Below, piece by piece: positions 1 to 11,190 of a stretch of 64,000 bases of DNA (its first letter is position 1; every line of letters begins with the position of its first letter). Location of the stretch: NCBI GenBank assembly GCA_011947345.1, contig JAAVTG010000644.1, forward strand, positions 163,668 to 227,667, in the 5' to 3' direction. The position numbers were made by a program, and so were the translations under genes. The stretch comes from Phytophthora quininea (lineage: Eukaryota; Oomycota; Peronosporomycetes; Peronosporales; Peronosporaceae). Under the pieces are notes generated by a model that was not told the origin of the DNA, ran no database searches, and was given only the letters and a program-made list of their open reading frames with translations.

Positions 1-703
1 GATGCAGATCAAGGAGCTGGACCCGCAGGAGCAGTTCTTCAGCCTGCACTTCAGTGACTGAAGTTCAGTCTCATCCGCGCCCCGACCGACGAGCAACTCG
101 ACCAACGCATCGACCACGACCGACTGGCCGGCAAACCGCACGCGACGGCCACGAGCTACGACACGGCCGTGACCAAGAAGACCCCGCAGCCATTCACTCA
201 ACCGCTGCAGTCCTCGCCGGTCAAACTGGCCGCGTACACGGTGGCGTTCCTGCTCACAGTCGTCCTCTGGACCATCGTCCGCTACGGCATCGAATCCAGG
301 CGCACAACGCCAAGCTGTGGGCGCTGCAGAGCTTTATCGAGATCGTGTTGGTCATGGGCGTGTCGGTGGCGCGGTGTACGCGTTCGCTTTCGTCGAGGAC
401 AAGGTGTGCACGGGGGCGTCTGGTGCTCTGGTGGCGTCGGCGGGAGTCAAGCAGTACGCTACCGACGTTCACACTTTCCGTGATCTGATTGCCGAGTACC
501 AAGTGGACGTGGGCCACCGCCCGAACATGAACGAGCTCGTGAAGAAGGTGGACGACCAACACAAGTCGTCGACCGCCGACGGTAACTCGGCCGTGGGGGT
601 GTTCATCTCTGGGTCGAAGACGCTGAAGACAGCTACGGAAAACGCCATCACCGGTGTTGGCGTGCTGAACTTCGACTTGCATGAGGAGCAGTTCGACCTC
701 TAG
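1..703 (+). pseudogene. 3' fragment of a FRO/NOX-like oxidoreductase, broken
   Basis: The window opens inside the C-terminal NAD(P)-binding half of a relative of the gene at 6254-8589. MQIKELDPQ, then NAKLWALQSFIEIVL, then HTFRDLIAEYQVDVGHRPN and the terminal LHEEQFDL all have close counterparts there. The frame breaks at least three times. Bases 55-68 are a 14-bp insertion relative to that paralogue and bring an in-frame TGA at 59-61; the insertion completes the near-perfect inverted repeat CTTCAGTGACTGAAG. Two further frame changes lie near 285-300 and 355-365. The insertion is unlike the one-base losses seen elsewhere in the window, so genuine pseudogenisation is likely. The family carries electrons from NAD(P)H through FAD and haem across a membrane. 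Confidence 0.75.
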
Positions 704-1425
704 ATGATAGACATCGTAGAGCGCAATCCAATTTGCGAGCACGCGAATAATTAATTCAACTAGCGTGCATGAGCACTGCTAGCTCTAGATAGCCCACTTG
801 ACTCGCTCGAGGCACTTACAACGTCAGTGAAGCACCACCAGTTCATGGGATCCCAAGTATCCCCAGCCCCAACGATGGCATTCCTGTTAGTGAGTCAGCT
901 TCGTTGTCAAATGTCGTCGTCCCGGTTTGATGCCGCGCTTTCCTCCAGCTTGAAGATGAAGCAGCCGCTTGGGCGGAAACGATAGAGACTAGCGTCGCCC
1001 TGCCTGCGAACGAGGTCTCTGTAGCGCGAGCTCCACTGGAAAATCGGGAGGAACTTAACTTGGACGGTGACGGCGATGAGCGAATGTAGCGGTAAGCTTA
1101 ACTCGATCCGTAGGCAGCAACATTCCAATCTCCGGCCTGCGCTGTTGGCGGCAACGCTCACCTTGTCGCGCTTGGCACCGTCCGAAGTACAGCTCGCTCG
1201 ATGCCTTCGCGACCATTCATCCGATTGCTGCGTTCGCCACATGCTCCTTCCCATCCAACAGCATTGGATGGGCCGCAGACGCCGATCTCGGCCAAGGCTT
1301 GTCAACAGCTGGCTCATCGGATACCGTCACGCGATCTTCGCCATGCTCGAGGAGCACCAGAGAAGATAAAGCTCAATATGAACGCCAGGAACACCGAGTT
1401 AAATTATTCTACGTCTATACTTCTT
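704..1425. other. Intergenic stretch with a possible short minus-strand gene
   Basis: No recognised gene. On the minus strand, 907-1317 is open for 136 codons without a clear ATG. Its last about 55 codons (ending KLEESAASNRDDDI) look protein-like, and neighbouring frames up to about 1370 also contain protein-like stretches. A small spliced or frameshifted gene is possible, but no family is recognised. Confidence 0.25.
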
Positions 1426-3225
1426 CTAACTAACATTGAGGCTCACGTGGAGATCCAAGTGGCCTCCTTGGCTCGCTCGAGGCACCCACAGCTTCATCGA
1501 TCCGCCACCGGTGCCTGGCAGTCCCAAGAATCCCGGACGCCACCGATCGAGGTAGAGCGTTCGACCGCCCAGTGCAGTCACATTCGACGTCCACGTCACG
1601 TTAGCCCCCGCCCTCACGTCCTGCTCAGCGAACTTGTCGCCGCCCGACATGATGTTGACCGTCACGTCCTTCGTGTCGGCGCTGGCAAAGTTGATGGTCA
1701 CGTCGCCGTCCCCCACCCTGGTCCACGACAGCGTACTCCCTTTGAAAGCCTTGCCGACAATTTTCATCCCGAGCGTGTCAGCTTCGTCGCCATCGTCGAT
1801 CTCCCCGATGAACTGCGTTGGGCCGCAAATGTGTTGAATGTACTCGGCCAACATACCGGAGATACGGGTGAGATCGATGTAGAACACGCTGGCGATCGCC
1901 ATGAGACCCTTGTCCACTGCGACGCGGGTGAACTGCTCCATCGTCAGCCACGTACCGTTGTCGCTCTTGCCCGACCTGATGAGGTCGTCCATGATCACGC
2001 CGTAGGTCTTGCGGAGCGTATCGCGGGTCTTGTAGGCCGTGGCCAAGTCGGACTCTTGGATCATCTGGTCCATGCAGTTGTTGGTGATGGTGGGGATGTC
2101 GTTGAGCATCAGGTCCGACTTGCTCATGGCGACGCGGAGGTCGTCCTTCGACACGTCGGGGTTCTTCTCGGTCATCTCGGCCACCGTCCTCCACGTACGG
2201 TCTGTCAGTCGCTGTAATTCGTAGCCGCAGCTTGAGTTGGACTTCATTCCAGTCTTGAGCGACGAGATCTCCGTCTCGTTCAAGTCGTTGACAGCGTACG
2301 TGAAGTTGGCCCCGGTCAGAAATGCTTTGAACTTGCCCCAGCTTTTGAGGATGGAGTCCTCACGACCGATGATCTCGGAGAGGAGCCACTGCAGCGTTCC
2401 CATGACGACACTGGTCGGGTCCCAGAACTGCCAGTTGTACGTCTTGCCCAAGCACATGACGATGCTGACGGGGAGGTCGATAGTCACATAGCTCGTCTGG
2501 TACAGCGCCAACAAGATCTTGTCCTTGGGCGTCTGCGGGTCCGACACTTTGATGGCGCGGATGTAGTTGACGATGGCTCGAGCGGTGCCGAACATGGCTC
2601 GCGCGCACTTGATGCCGATCCGGATCGTCTTGGCCAGCTTGGCGAACGGCCCAAAGTAGTTGAGAATCACGAGCGACATGGCTGCGTTGGCCACGCTCAC
2701 GAACTTGGCGTAGATCTCGGACGCGCAGTCGTCGCTCTGGCGGATGCACTCCATGCCGCACTCGACGGGGTAGTCCATCGGACACTCGGCCCAGCACGTC
2801 TTGAGTTTGTAGTCGAAGCCAACGGGGCACGTGTTCATGATGTATGCTTTGCGGTAGCAAGCTTTGTCTCCGGCGGGGTCGCTAGGTTTGCCGACGGTGG
2901 GTCCGACCCAATTCCGGTACGTCGAGACGATCTTGTCCTTGGTGTTGGCCGTCGATCCCAATCGAAGCTTATGCCCGGAGGTCGTCAACGCGGTAGCTGT
3001 AGATGAACTGCTATCGTCGTCCGAGTCACTGAAGTTGCTGGACCCCGCAAACGAGTAGAAGTCGGCATCATCCACCTCGTCCGAGTCGGTATCATCTGAA
3101 TCGTCAATATCACCTGTCGTGGCTGCTCTGGGCGTCCTCGTGGGGCTCACCACAACCAACCGAGACGCTTCCACCGCGGCGATTGCGACTAGCAGCACCA
3201 CCAACGTCACCCACCGCACCGCCAT
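1426..3225 (-). CDS. Secreted protein of unknown function, cysteine-rich N-terminal part
   Basis: An intact 599-residue frame starts at an ATG (3225) 17 nt downstream of an initiator-like element. Residues 1-21 form a clear signal peptide, followed by an Asp/Ser-rich acidic spacer to about residue 85. A Cys-rich block (CPVGFDYKLKTCWAECPMDY, then VECGMECIRQSDDC) covers about residues 130-170. The middle is mainly helical and hydrophobic with several further Cys, and the last about 100 residues look beta-rich. It is probably exported or surface-bound. I do not recognise a catalytic family; resemblance to other oomycete secreted proteins is a general impression. The neighbours give no functional clue. 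There is no visible intron or frameshift, unlike most genes nearby. Confidence 0.8.
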   Translation of the reverse strand: MAVRWVTLVVLLVAIAAVEASRLVVVSPTRTPRAATTGDIDDSDDTDSDEVDDADFYSFAGSSNFSDSDDDSSSSTATALTTSGHKLRLGSTANTKDKIVSTYRNWVGPTVGKPSDPAGDKACYRKAYIMNTCPVGFDYKLKTCWAECPMDYPVECGMECIRQSDDCASEIYAKFVSVANAAMSLVILNYFGPFAKLAKTIRIGIKCARAMFGTARAIVNYIRAIKVSDPQTPKDKILLALYQTSYVTIDLPVSIVMCLGKTYNWQFWDPTSVVMGTLQWLLSEIIGREDSILKSWGKFKAFLTGANFTYAVNDLNETEISSLKTGMKSNSSCGYELQRLTDRTWRTVAEMTEKNPDVSKDDLRVAMSKSDLMLNDIPTITNNCMDQMIQESDLATAYKTRDTLRKTYGVIMDDLIRSGKSDNGTWLTMEQFTRVAVDKGLMAIASVFYIDLTRISGMLAEYIQHICGPTQFIGEIDDGDEADTLGMKIVGKAFKGSTLSWTRVGDGDVTINFASADTKDVTVNIMSGGDKFAEQDVRAGANVTWTSNVTALGGRTLYLDRWRPGFLGLPGTGGGSMKLWVPRASQGGHLDLHVSLNVS

Positions 3226-3241
3226 TTGCTAAAGTCTCCCG

Positions 3242-3259
3242 CAAATTCAAGAATGAAGC
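3242..3259 (-). promoter_or_regulatory. Initiator-like element of the secreted protein gene
   Basis: On the minus strand the sequence reads GCTTCATTCTTGAATTTGC, close to the oomycete initiator consensus (TCATT..NAATTT). It lies just upstream of the ATG at 3225 and supports that start. Confidence 0.55.
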
Positions 3260-4057
3260 CGACGTACGCCGATGCTATCGCTCCGAGCCACTCAGCAAAT
3301 CCGGCGGTCGAGCTTGGCATGAAAATTAAGATCCCTACCAAAATGTAGCGCCATTTTAAAGAGAGCCGTGGTGCCATTGCTCTGCTTCTGCGCGGTTTAG
3401 TGCAGTCGACAATGGCGCGACGATTGCGGTTCGAGATGGGCCCGCACAGCAACGGAGACATCCTGGTTTGATCCCCACAAGCGGGTCCACAGCGGCGTTG
3501 GGATAATCGCAGCGCCCTAGCCAAGCGCAGTCAAACGCGAAGTCCTTTGAGACAACGACAGCCGATAAGATAACGACACCGGCTTTTGCGCCGTGACTTG
3601 CTTTTCTTGCGATGTGGATACTCGTGCCTCGAACCAATGGGGCCGAGTGGTAGCCCAGATGGACGCTCACGCTGAGTGTCGACGAACGTGACACATCGGA
3701 AGGGGATCCAAGTGTCCTGGAAAGTGTCAATGCGTGTTGGAAGAAAGTTACTACTGCACATGAAGAGCGGTAGAGTTCGCTCTTGCTTGGTGTCGTCGAC
3801 CGAGATGTGCATGCATCGACACTGTCGCCGCCGTCGGCATGGCAGCTGGCTCAGTCCCAACCAGCCAAAAGTCAACGTCGTCGGAGAGACCCAATCGATA
3901 ATGCTTCTCAGAACCACCACACTTGTCCACGTGTAGTTATCGCTAGCACCGCCACTGGAGCTGCCCAAAGAGAGTGTCTCTCGTGGGGAGCTTGAGGGAA
4001 AGTCCGCCTCCCCGTTTTACAGGTACAGTACCCTGACTCACAGCGATGTCACTCAAA
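3260..4057. other. Intergenic stretch, nothing identified
   Basis: Several overlapping open frames occur (for example 3531-3968 minus), but none has a recognisable domain, signal peptide or protein-like composition over its length. Confidence 0.4.
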
Positions 4058-5172
4058 AATGGTTTTCTCCGACGACGACGAGGGATTTTCAGATGATCCG
4101 ACGGCGAGCTGCATGGTGTTGGGGGAGATTATCGCGATAATAGGTCGATACCGCTAAGCAATCGTAGTGTCCATGGGGAAAGTGATTTGGTCGACTTGGA
4201 CGACGCATTACCGTACAGTAAGTAACACGCTAATCAAGCCACGACCTCCAGACACATTCGTCTCAGGGAGGTCGCTGTTTCGTATTTGGTCCTCACTAAC
4301 GAGGCTTCGGTCCAAGAGCGAAAGCGGCTGCGAATCTTCACGTCCAAGGAATCAGATCGTCGGTCAACGTTTGTCGAATTGCCACGGCTGTAGCTACCTC
4401 CGACCGCGAGTTTGGAATTGCTGGACGTCGTCTGCTCCTGCTTCCTGGCCCAGATCCCATTGGTGTTGGGCTGGATCTGTGCACAGCGACGGTGGAATTC
4501 GTCGTCGTCACGGGCGCCACCGACATCTCAGCAATACTGCGACCACCAAGCGGCACCACGAGCGAGCTTTGGTTGCAACTGCTTGTCCACAAGGGTTTAA
4601 ATGAGCCAACGCTGCTTGTATCAAGACGAAGCAACATCGCCAACGACTGGGGTCGCTACTCCGGGGCCGCCCAACATTCATCGAGGCGGTCAACGCGCTG
4701 GACGAGGGTGATTCACGTCGCTCTAAAGGGACTCATATCGAGTTCTTCAGCTATGAACTACAGCGACACACGAGTCGTACGCAGAAAACGCTTGCTATCA
4801 GAGTCACCAGCACGGTTTGAAAAGCATTTCGGTGGTCGATGTGTTAAACATCACGTCCGCGGACACCGAAGTGGTCGTTCAGCACCCCGCAACTTCTCCA
4901 ACGGCGACGTTCTTCTTGCCTTGGCCCTTGGACTGCTTCCGGTTAATTGCAAAGTGCTCGCCTGGCGCGATCCTCCACACCGCAGGCATCTGAGACCGAA
5001 GCGAGCCGGAGTCTCCGCTGAGAGCCGTTCACGTCTTGGCTTGACTTTGCTCACCGTCATCATCGAAGATTGGCACTCCAACGTGTGGCTTTCGCCAATA
5101 GAATCTCCAGTCGTAAAGGTCCCGGAGCAATGGATGGCCCAAAGAGCCTCCTCGGACAGCAAGAACCGCTGA
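4058..5172 (+). pseudogene. Unidentified gene, frame interrupted (true lesions or base-call losses)
   Basis: Protein-like stretches follow one another on the plus strand in changing frames. They start with an acidic N-terminus at ATG 4058 (MVFSDDDEGFSDDP), then SVHGESDLVDLDDALPYS to about 4216. A possible donor GTAAGTAAC follows at 4219, with an acceptor before about 4270. After that come VQERKRLRIFTSKE, GVGLDLCTATVEFVVVTGAT, FIEAVNALDEGDSRR and SVVDVLNITSADTEVVVQ, with frame C-terminus PVVKVPEQWMAQRAS ending at 5172. At least four one-base frame changes are needed. No family is recognised. This is a real but damaged or mis-called gene rather than random open frames; the exact structure is uncertain. 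Confidence 0.4.
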
Positions 5173-6198
5173 CTGTTGCTCGGTCGACAGTCGTTTGGCA
5201 ACGATCCCGTGCACTTTCGACTGCGTGACAAGCGGGCAGCTTCTTGAGACGAGGGCGAAGCTGAGGATCGCCATCTGGTTCCTGTAATTTCATTGAATCT
5301 GAGGCCCCGCATCCAACCACCAACAACGCCCACCACCACCATCATTTGAGACCACCACCGCTAGCAGTAGCTCTCTGCAGAGAACTCCAGTGTCCTGTTC
5401 AGAGTCTCCAACCGGACTCCGACCAGCGCCAGCGCTATCGCTTATAGATACGGTAATCGACAATCTAATCCAAGGGCACCACAAACTGCTGGCTGCAACT
5501 GGTCCAGCGAGGCGGGAACGGGCCAGACTTGACGACATTGCGCTGCGACAGCATGCCGCGAGGCGGAGGCCCTCGTTATTGGTAGAAGCCACGCTACGGA
5601 TGTGACCGTCCGAGATTTGACCACCGCAATGCTCTGGTCGCAAGTCAAACAAAGGCTATCCACGCCACAATACCGATACTGGTACAGGATATAGCTCGAC
5701 CGCATCTGCGTGGACGTTTGTCTTTTCCGTCGTGCACTGCAGAAGCGATGAGGAGTGGACCCCAACAGTAGAGACTTGCAGCTAGCGAAAGTGGTGGTGA
5801 TGGTGCTCCGGCATGTCCAAGCTGAAACGTTTTAGCAATCGAAAGCAAGTGGAAAGTAAGGTGTCCACCTGCCATCTGACCACCAAAAAGCCCTGAGATG
5901 GGGATCACTCGGGTCCACGTAAATTCCTCCTCGCGAAATGATCTCTGCTCGGTGCTTTGCGGGTACGAGAGCCCACCGCATCAACATAGACGGCTGCGAA
6001 CCTGTCGCCATTGGCTCGAGGGCGTGTGCCTCGCATTGACGGTCTTGCCAACTGCTACGCAGGCAACTGCCTGTCCTTTGCCTCATTCACGCGTTCGCTT
6101 CTCGCTGCTTCGTCTTGCGCTTTCAGAGACCGGCGGACAGGTACAGGTATATACACAGGAAATTACAGTCGGAGCGAGACCTTCCCGTCAATCCAGCA
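5173..6198. other. Intergenic stretch with weak minus-strand coding signal
   Basis: No identified gene. On the minus strand 5832-6086 reads protein-like (for example HRAEIISRGGIYVDPSDPH), and short stretches in 5290-5765 may belong with it. No start, domain or intron structure can be assigned with confidence. Confidence 0.25.
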
Positions 6199-6216
6199 AT
6201 TCATTCGGCAATTCTC
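6199..6216 (+). promoter_or_regulatory. Initiator-like element of the first complete FRO/NOX gene
   Basis: AATTCATTCGGCAATTCT matches the oomycete initiator pattern about 40-55 nt upstream of ATG 6254, and supports that start over open frame further upstream. Confidence 0.6.
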
Positions 6217-6253
6217 TGCGGACTACGCAAGTCGCTTCGGGATTCGATCGACC

Positions 6254-8589
6254 ATGGCTCCGAACGCGAACGCGAACTCGAGCTCCACGCCTAACCGGGA
6301 TGTTGCCTTTTCATCGCTCAAGACCCCGGACGTGATCTTGGACGACAAGCGCAACAGCCTCTTCAGCGAGCCGTTGCCGCCTGCTCCGAGCTGCACCAGT
6401 CGCCTACCGCTGCTTGGAAATGCCGCGCAGTTCCTGATTTTAGCGGCCATGTTCGTGTACGCCTACGGCCAGCTCTTCTACTACTCGGACGCGTACTCGG
6501 ACGTGAGCGAAACCATCGGCACGTGGTACGGCGTCCCCAGGAATGCTGGCAAGAATGCTGGCGGCCACACGGAGATGGTGCGCCCCACCTACTTCTTCTT
6601 CATCGGCCTCGTGCCACTCGCAGCGTCACTGCTGCTGATGGAATTTCTGCGGCATTTCAACGTCCGTCGGATCTCGTCCCAATACGTGCTCAACTTCGCT
6701 CGAGTGCTTCGTCGTAAGCCGCGAATCTTTGGCTGGGTGGCTCGGGTCAGTCTGGGCGAACTCCTGTTCCTCTTGTTTCTCGTCGGTGGCAACATTTACG
6801 TCTTCCATTACTACTACGAGCAACGCGTGGAGAAGATGAGGAAGCGAGGCGCCGAGTTCAACTTTGAGCTGTACCTGAAGATGGTCGCGCTCACGCTCGG
6901 CTTCGTTTGCGTCTACAACATGGCCTTCCTGTTCCTACCGGCAACCCGCAACTGCGTCTGGATGGAGTTCCTCAACATCTCGTACGCCAATGGCATCAAG
7001 TATCATCGCTGGGTGGGGGTCATTACGGTGGTGACGGCGTTCCTACACTGCCTCGGCTACTACTGGGCTTGGCTCAAGGCTGGCGAATGGACCGAGAACG
7101 CGCTCCCTTGCTTCGACTGCGAAGTGGGGGCGAAGACGGTCACGACCCATGGATGAACTTCTTCGGAGAGATTGCTTTGTTGGCCTTCCTAGCCATCGGA
7201 CTCACGTCCATCCCCTGGGTGCGCCGCAAAATGTACAACACGTTCTACAGCGTCCACCACCTCTTCATCGTCGGCACCATCTTCGCCGTGTTGCATTGGA
7301 ACAACATCATCGCGTGGATCTTCCCGTCGGTTCTGCTCTACGTCATCTGCCGCGCCATCTCCAGCTCCAACGGCTTTACTCCGGTGGTGGTGCGTGAATT
7401 CACCACGCTCTCTCACGACGTGGTTAAGGTAGTTATTTCTCGATCTACCACCCGCGCCGGGGACTTTAAAGTCGGCCAGTTCGTCTACTTGAACGTGCCT
7501 GCCATCTCCAAGTTGCAGTGGCACGCCTTCACTATCGGTTCATCCCCGCGAGCCAGCGCCGACACGCTCACCATTCTGCTGAAATCTCTCGGTGACTGGA
7601 CCCAGGAGCTCGTCAAGTACTCGGAAGAGTGCAAGACCAACAACGTACTCCCGACGGTCTATATGGACGGATTCTACGGCACCTCACTGGAGACGTACGA
7701 CGAGTACTCGACCGTTTGTCTCGTGGGTGGCGGCATCGGTGTAACACCGCTGTTTGCTATCCTGGAAGACATTGTGGCCAAACTGCGTCGGGGTGAGCCT
7801 CTCCGGCAGAAGGTCTTCTTCATTTTCGCCTTCCGCGAGCTGTCATTACTTGAGGAGATTCACCCGCTGCTCATGCAGATCAAGGAAATCGACCCGCAGG
7901 ATCAGTATTTCAGTCTGCACTTCAGTCTCACGAGAGCCCCCACCACCTACCAACTCGAGGAATCGATCGACCGCAGTCGTCTCGCTGGTCAACCCCACGT
8001 GACTGCAACTCGCTACGACAGTAGCAAAATGCCGATCCCATTTGCTGAACCTCTCCGTCCCCGCACCAGCAAAGCTGCCATGTACACGTTCGCCATCTTC
8101 CTGACGCTGGTCGTCGTGGCCTTCTTCAAGTACGGCAACAAGGTGCAAGGCGACAACGAGAACCTTTGGCCGCTGCAGAACTTCGTGGAGATCGTGCTCC
8201 TCATGGTCGTCGCAATGCTCAGCGTCTACTTGTGCATTAGCATGGAGCGCGGCCCTCAGAGTTCCGAATTCAGCCGTACGTACGACGTGACCGAGACCCC
8301 TCGTCTTCCTCTGCACTCGCTCGCAACCGACATCCACACGTTCGAAGAGCTCGTTGCAGAGTACAACGTCGAGGTCGGCCACCGCCCCAACGTGCCAGAA
8401 CTCATGAAGAAGGTTCTGGTCGGCCACAAGCAGCAAATGCAGACCCACAGTACTTCGGTGGTTCGTGGCAACCCAACGGTTGGCGTCTTCGTTTCGGGGC
8501 CCGAGGAGCTCAAGAAGGCGATCGAGTACGCGGTCGCAGATCTCGGAACCAAACACTTTGACGTCTTCGAAGAGGAGTTTGAGCTATAA
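6254..8589 (+). CDS. Ferric reductase / NADPH oxidase-like membrane flavocytochrome (one-base frameshift)
   Basis: The gene would encode 778 residues if one missing base in the G run 7126-7130 is allowed: the length is 2336 nt and 2337 divides by three. Hydrophobic segments begin at about residue 53. Haem-ligand histidines lie in the helices containing YHRWVGVITVVTAFLH and YSVHHLFIVGTIFAVLHW. The FAD site is WHAFTIGSS, and the NAD(P)H site is LVGGGIGVTPL followed by FVSGPEELKKA. The C-terminus FEEEFEL is typical of the two neighbours. The family transfers electrons from NADPH across a membrane to Fe(III) chelates or O2; sequence alone does not choose between these. It converges on the minus-strand paralogue with only 45 bp between stops. 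The frameshift may be a base-call loss. Confidence 0.85.
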
Positions 8590-8634
8590 GTCCTACTGTA
8601 GTTGTGGAGAAATGTGTTGTCTTCGGTGTAAATA

Positions 8635-10955
8635 TCAAAGTTCAAACTCTTCCTCGTGGATGTCGAAGGCACTTGTGTCGATCGAGGCTATCGCTTGTGC
8701 TGTCGTCGTCTTTAAACTTGTCGGGCCTGAGACCAGAATCCCCATCGGCGACCTGTTGTGGTGGCAGTGCAGCTGCCTCAAATGGGCCTCGACATTGGGG
8801 CGTTTTCCTACGTCGATCTGGAACATGGCAATTAAGTCTCGGAATGTCGAGATGCCAGCGATGGCAGGAAATCCCGGTGAACATCGCGCTAATAACCTTT
8901 CCTTCTCATCGTTCAGGTAGTGCGAGCTCATAACGTGACAGGCCGCTCGAACGACACGCGTCCATTGCGTCAACACCACGATGCCGAACACACAAGCAGC
9001 AGATAACATCACGGCCAGTATATGGGCAGCGATCTGCACAACCCACACACTGTCGTGTAAAGATTTCACCAACACACCGTCACCAAACTGCAGCACCAAC
9101 ACAAGACCCACGACAACGTTCAAGACGACCACCTGAACCATCACGTTCCCCTGGAGCTTATAACCATCGTGAAGGGCTGCGTATTTCCAGTAGAACCTCG
9201 GACACCCGAGCATTTCAAAGGATTGTTTGCTGACATACCGTTTGCCGACCACTTATCAGTGCAGATCGAAGAGTCCAATTCTTCTGGTCTGGGTGAACTT
9301 GTCAATGTCAGACTCACCGACATGTAGTGGCCATGGGGATCCAAGTCACGGATCCGCGTCAATAGCGGATACATTTCTTTCACGAGCTCCAGCTCGCGCA
9401 CTGCAAAAATGGCAACGACTCGCTGAGTGAAAGTGTGTTGGTTTGCTGCTTGCCGAGCCTCAGCAGCAGCGCAGATCTCCTCCAAAACCCCTAACAGAGG
9501 CGTCAATCCAACACCTCCGCCAACAAGCGCCACCGTCTCGTAAGAGGAAGAAATGTCGCCCAGAGACGCGCCGTAGTATCCGTCCAAGTACACTGTCGGC
9601 TCAATTCCAGAGCTTTCACATTCTAGTGCGTAAACTATCAACTTCTCAGTCCAATCTCCAAGAGACTTGATCAAAAGTACCATCGTATTGGAGCAGTTTT
9701 CATCGTATAGAGAACTTTGAGGAGATGACGCAATGGTGAAGGCGTGCCACTGCAGTTTCGAGATGGCTGGCACGTTCACGTACACGAACTGGCCAACGTG
9801 AAACCTGCCACGCTCTGACGGAGACCGAGCGACCACGAGCTTGAGCAGCGTAGGGGATAGCGGCGAAAACTCCACGACTTTGGCAGATACGGAGCCGTTG
9901 CAGTGTGACAGCACACGACTGACAAGATACCCTACAAATGCCGGCAGAATGACCCACAGCGATCTCGCCCAGTGCAACACGGTGAAGACCACGGCCAAGA
10001 ACAGCAACTGATGGACATAATAGAACAAATTGTACATCCTCCGGCGAATCCACGGGATGCTCGTGACCCCGATGAGCACAAAGCAGAGCACTGCCATCTC
10101 TCCAAACACGTTGATCCAAATCTGTCGTCCGATGCGGTCTCGAAGCGAGCAGTCCCAACACGGCAGAGCAAGCCGTGCTAACATGCCGTCGCCAATCCAG
10201 CACCAGTAGTAGCAAGCTCCATGGACGAACCCAGTGACCACAGCTGCAACGCCAAGCCAGCGGTGATATTTGATCCCGTTGGCGTACGATATATTAAGGA
10301 ACTCCATCCAGGCGCTGTTGCGAGTCGCGGGCAAGAAGAGAAGTGCCAAGTTCAAGACGGAATTGAAGCCCAAGGCGTGGCCAATTGTTTGGACCGAGAA
10401 TACTGACGGAGACGGATGATCTCCAGTAAGGCGTGGCGGTCTGGGCCGACGTCTTCGAGTGAGTGTGTACCAAAACACGACCGCATTGCCACCGATCAAA
10501 AACGCTAGGAAGAGCATCTCGCCGTAGCTAACCCAGTCTGGCCGTGGTCTCCGACGTAAAACCCTTGGAATACTCGACAAACCCCGTCGATGAGGAAACG
10601 ATCGACCCCAATGCACCACAAGGACGCAAAGTAAAGTCGGTACAACTCCAACCAGCAGTAGATAGGTCGGGTCCACCATCTCGTCGTGCGGCCCCCACCA
10701 CGCTGCAATGACTGGCTTGACGTGGATCAGATACAGCGGCGTCATGTAAGCAGCTGGTCCGCCGACGAAGACCATCAAGCAGATTGCTCCGATGAAAGAT
10801 AAACTCGATGAAACAACACTCTTGAGCCAAGTTGAAGACCTTCCGGGACTGCGACGGAGTTTTAGACGTGGAGACAGCATGGGCTCAAGCTCTGGCGTCG
10901 GCTCCATCGTGTAGCAGATGGCGGCAATTGACTGGTCGGCATACCAGCTCTTCAT
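8635..10955 (-). CDS. Ferric reductase / NADPH oxidase-like membrane flavocytochrome (one-base frameshift)
   Basis: This is a paralogue of the plus-strand gene it converges on. First in-frame ATG is at 10955; another at 10907 is a possible alternative. An initiator-like GGCCCATTGCAGAA lies about 30 nt upstream of 10955. One missing base near 9249-9254 joins the frame ending in ICTDK to the frame starting VVGKRYVSK; with it the length is 2322 nt (773 residues). Haem histidines are in YHRWLGVAAVVTGFVH and YYVHQLLFLAVVFTVLHW. The FAD site is WHAFTIASS, the NAD(P) site is LVGGGVGLTPL, and the C-terminal ILVSGPTSLK and HEEEFEL match the paralogue. Role is electron transfer across a membrane; the acceptor is not determined. 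Confidence 0.85.
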
Positions 10956-11190
10956 AGGGACGCCAGCGAGGCAAGTTCTGTTCTGCAATGGGCCATCGAT
11001 CGCTTCTTCGACCGAGTAATCCGAAACGGCGGCGTTGACTCCCTTTTCCCTTCTGTTAAAGCCGCACTTGTCCTTTTTTTAGTATTGCACGGACTTGAAT
11101 CGAAGGGGAGCGGCATGATGCTTCAAGATCGCCACGCACTTGACACGCGCCCCAAAGGCTGATTGGAGGCTCGGCACGAGCTCTGCTCGC

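Noticed and set aside
7120..7150. Intron or programmed frameshift in the FRO/NOX gene
   Set aside because: No GT..AG pair spans the change and the protein aligns with its paralogue without a gap; a lost G in a G run is simpler.
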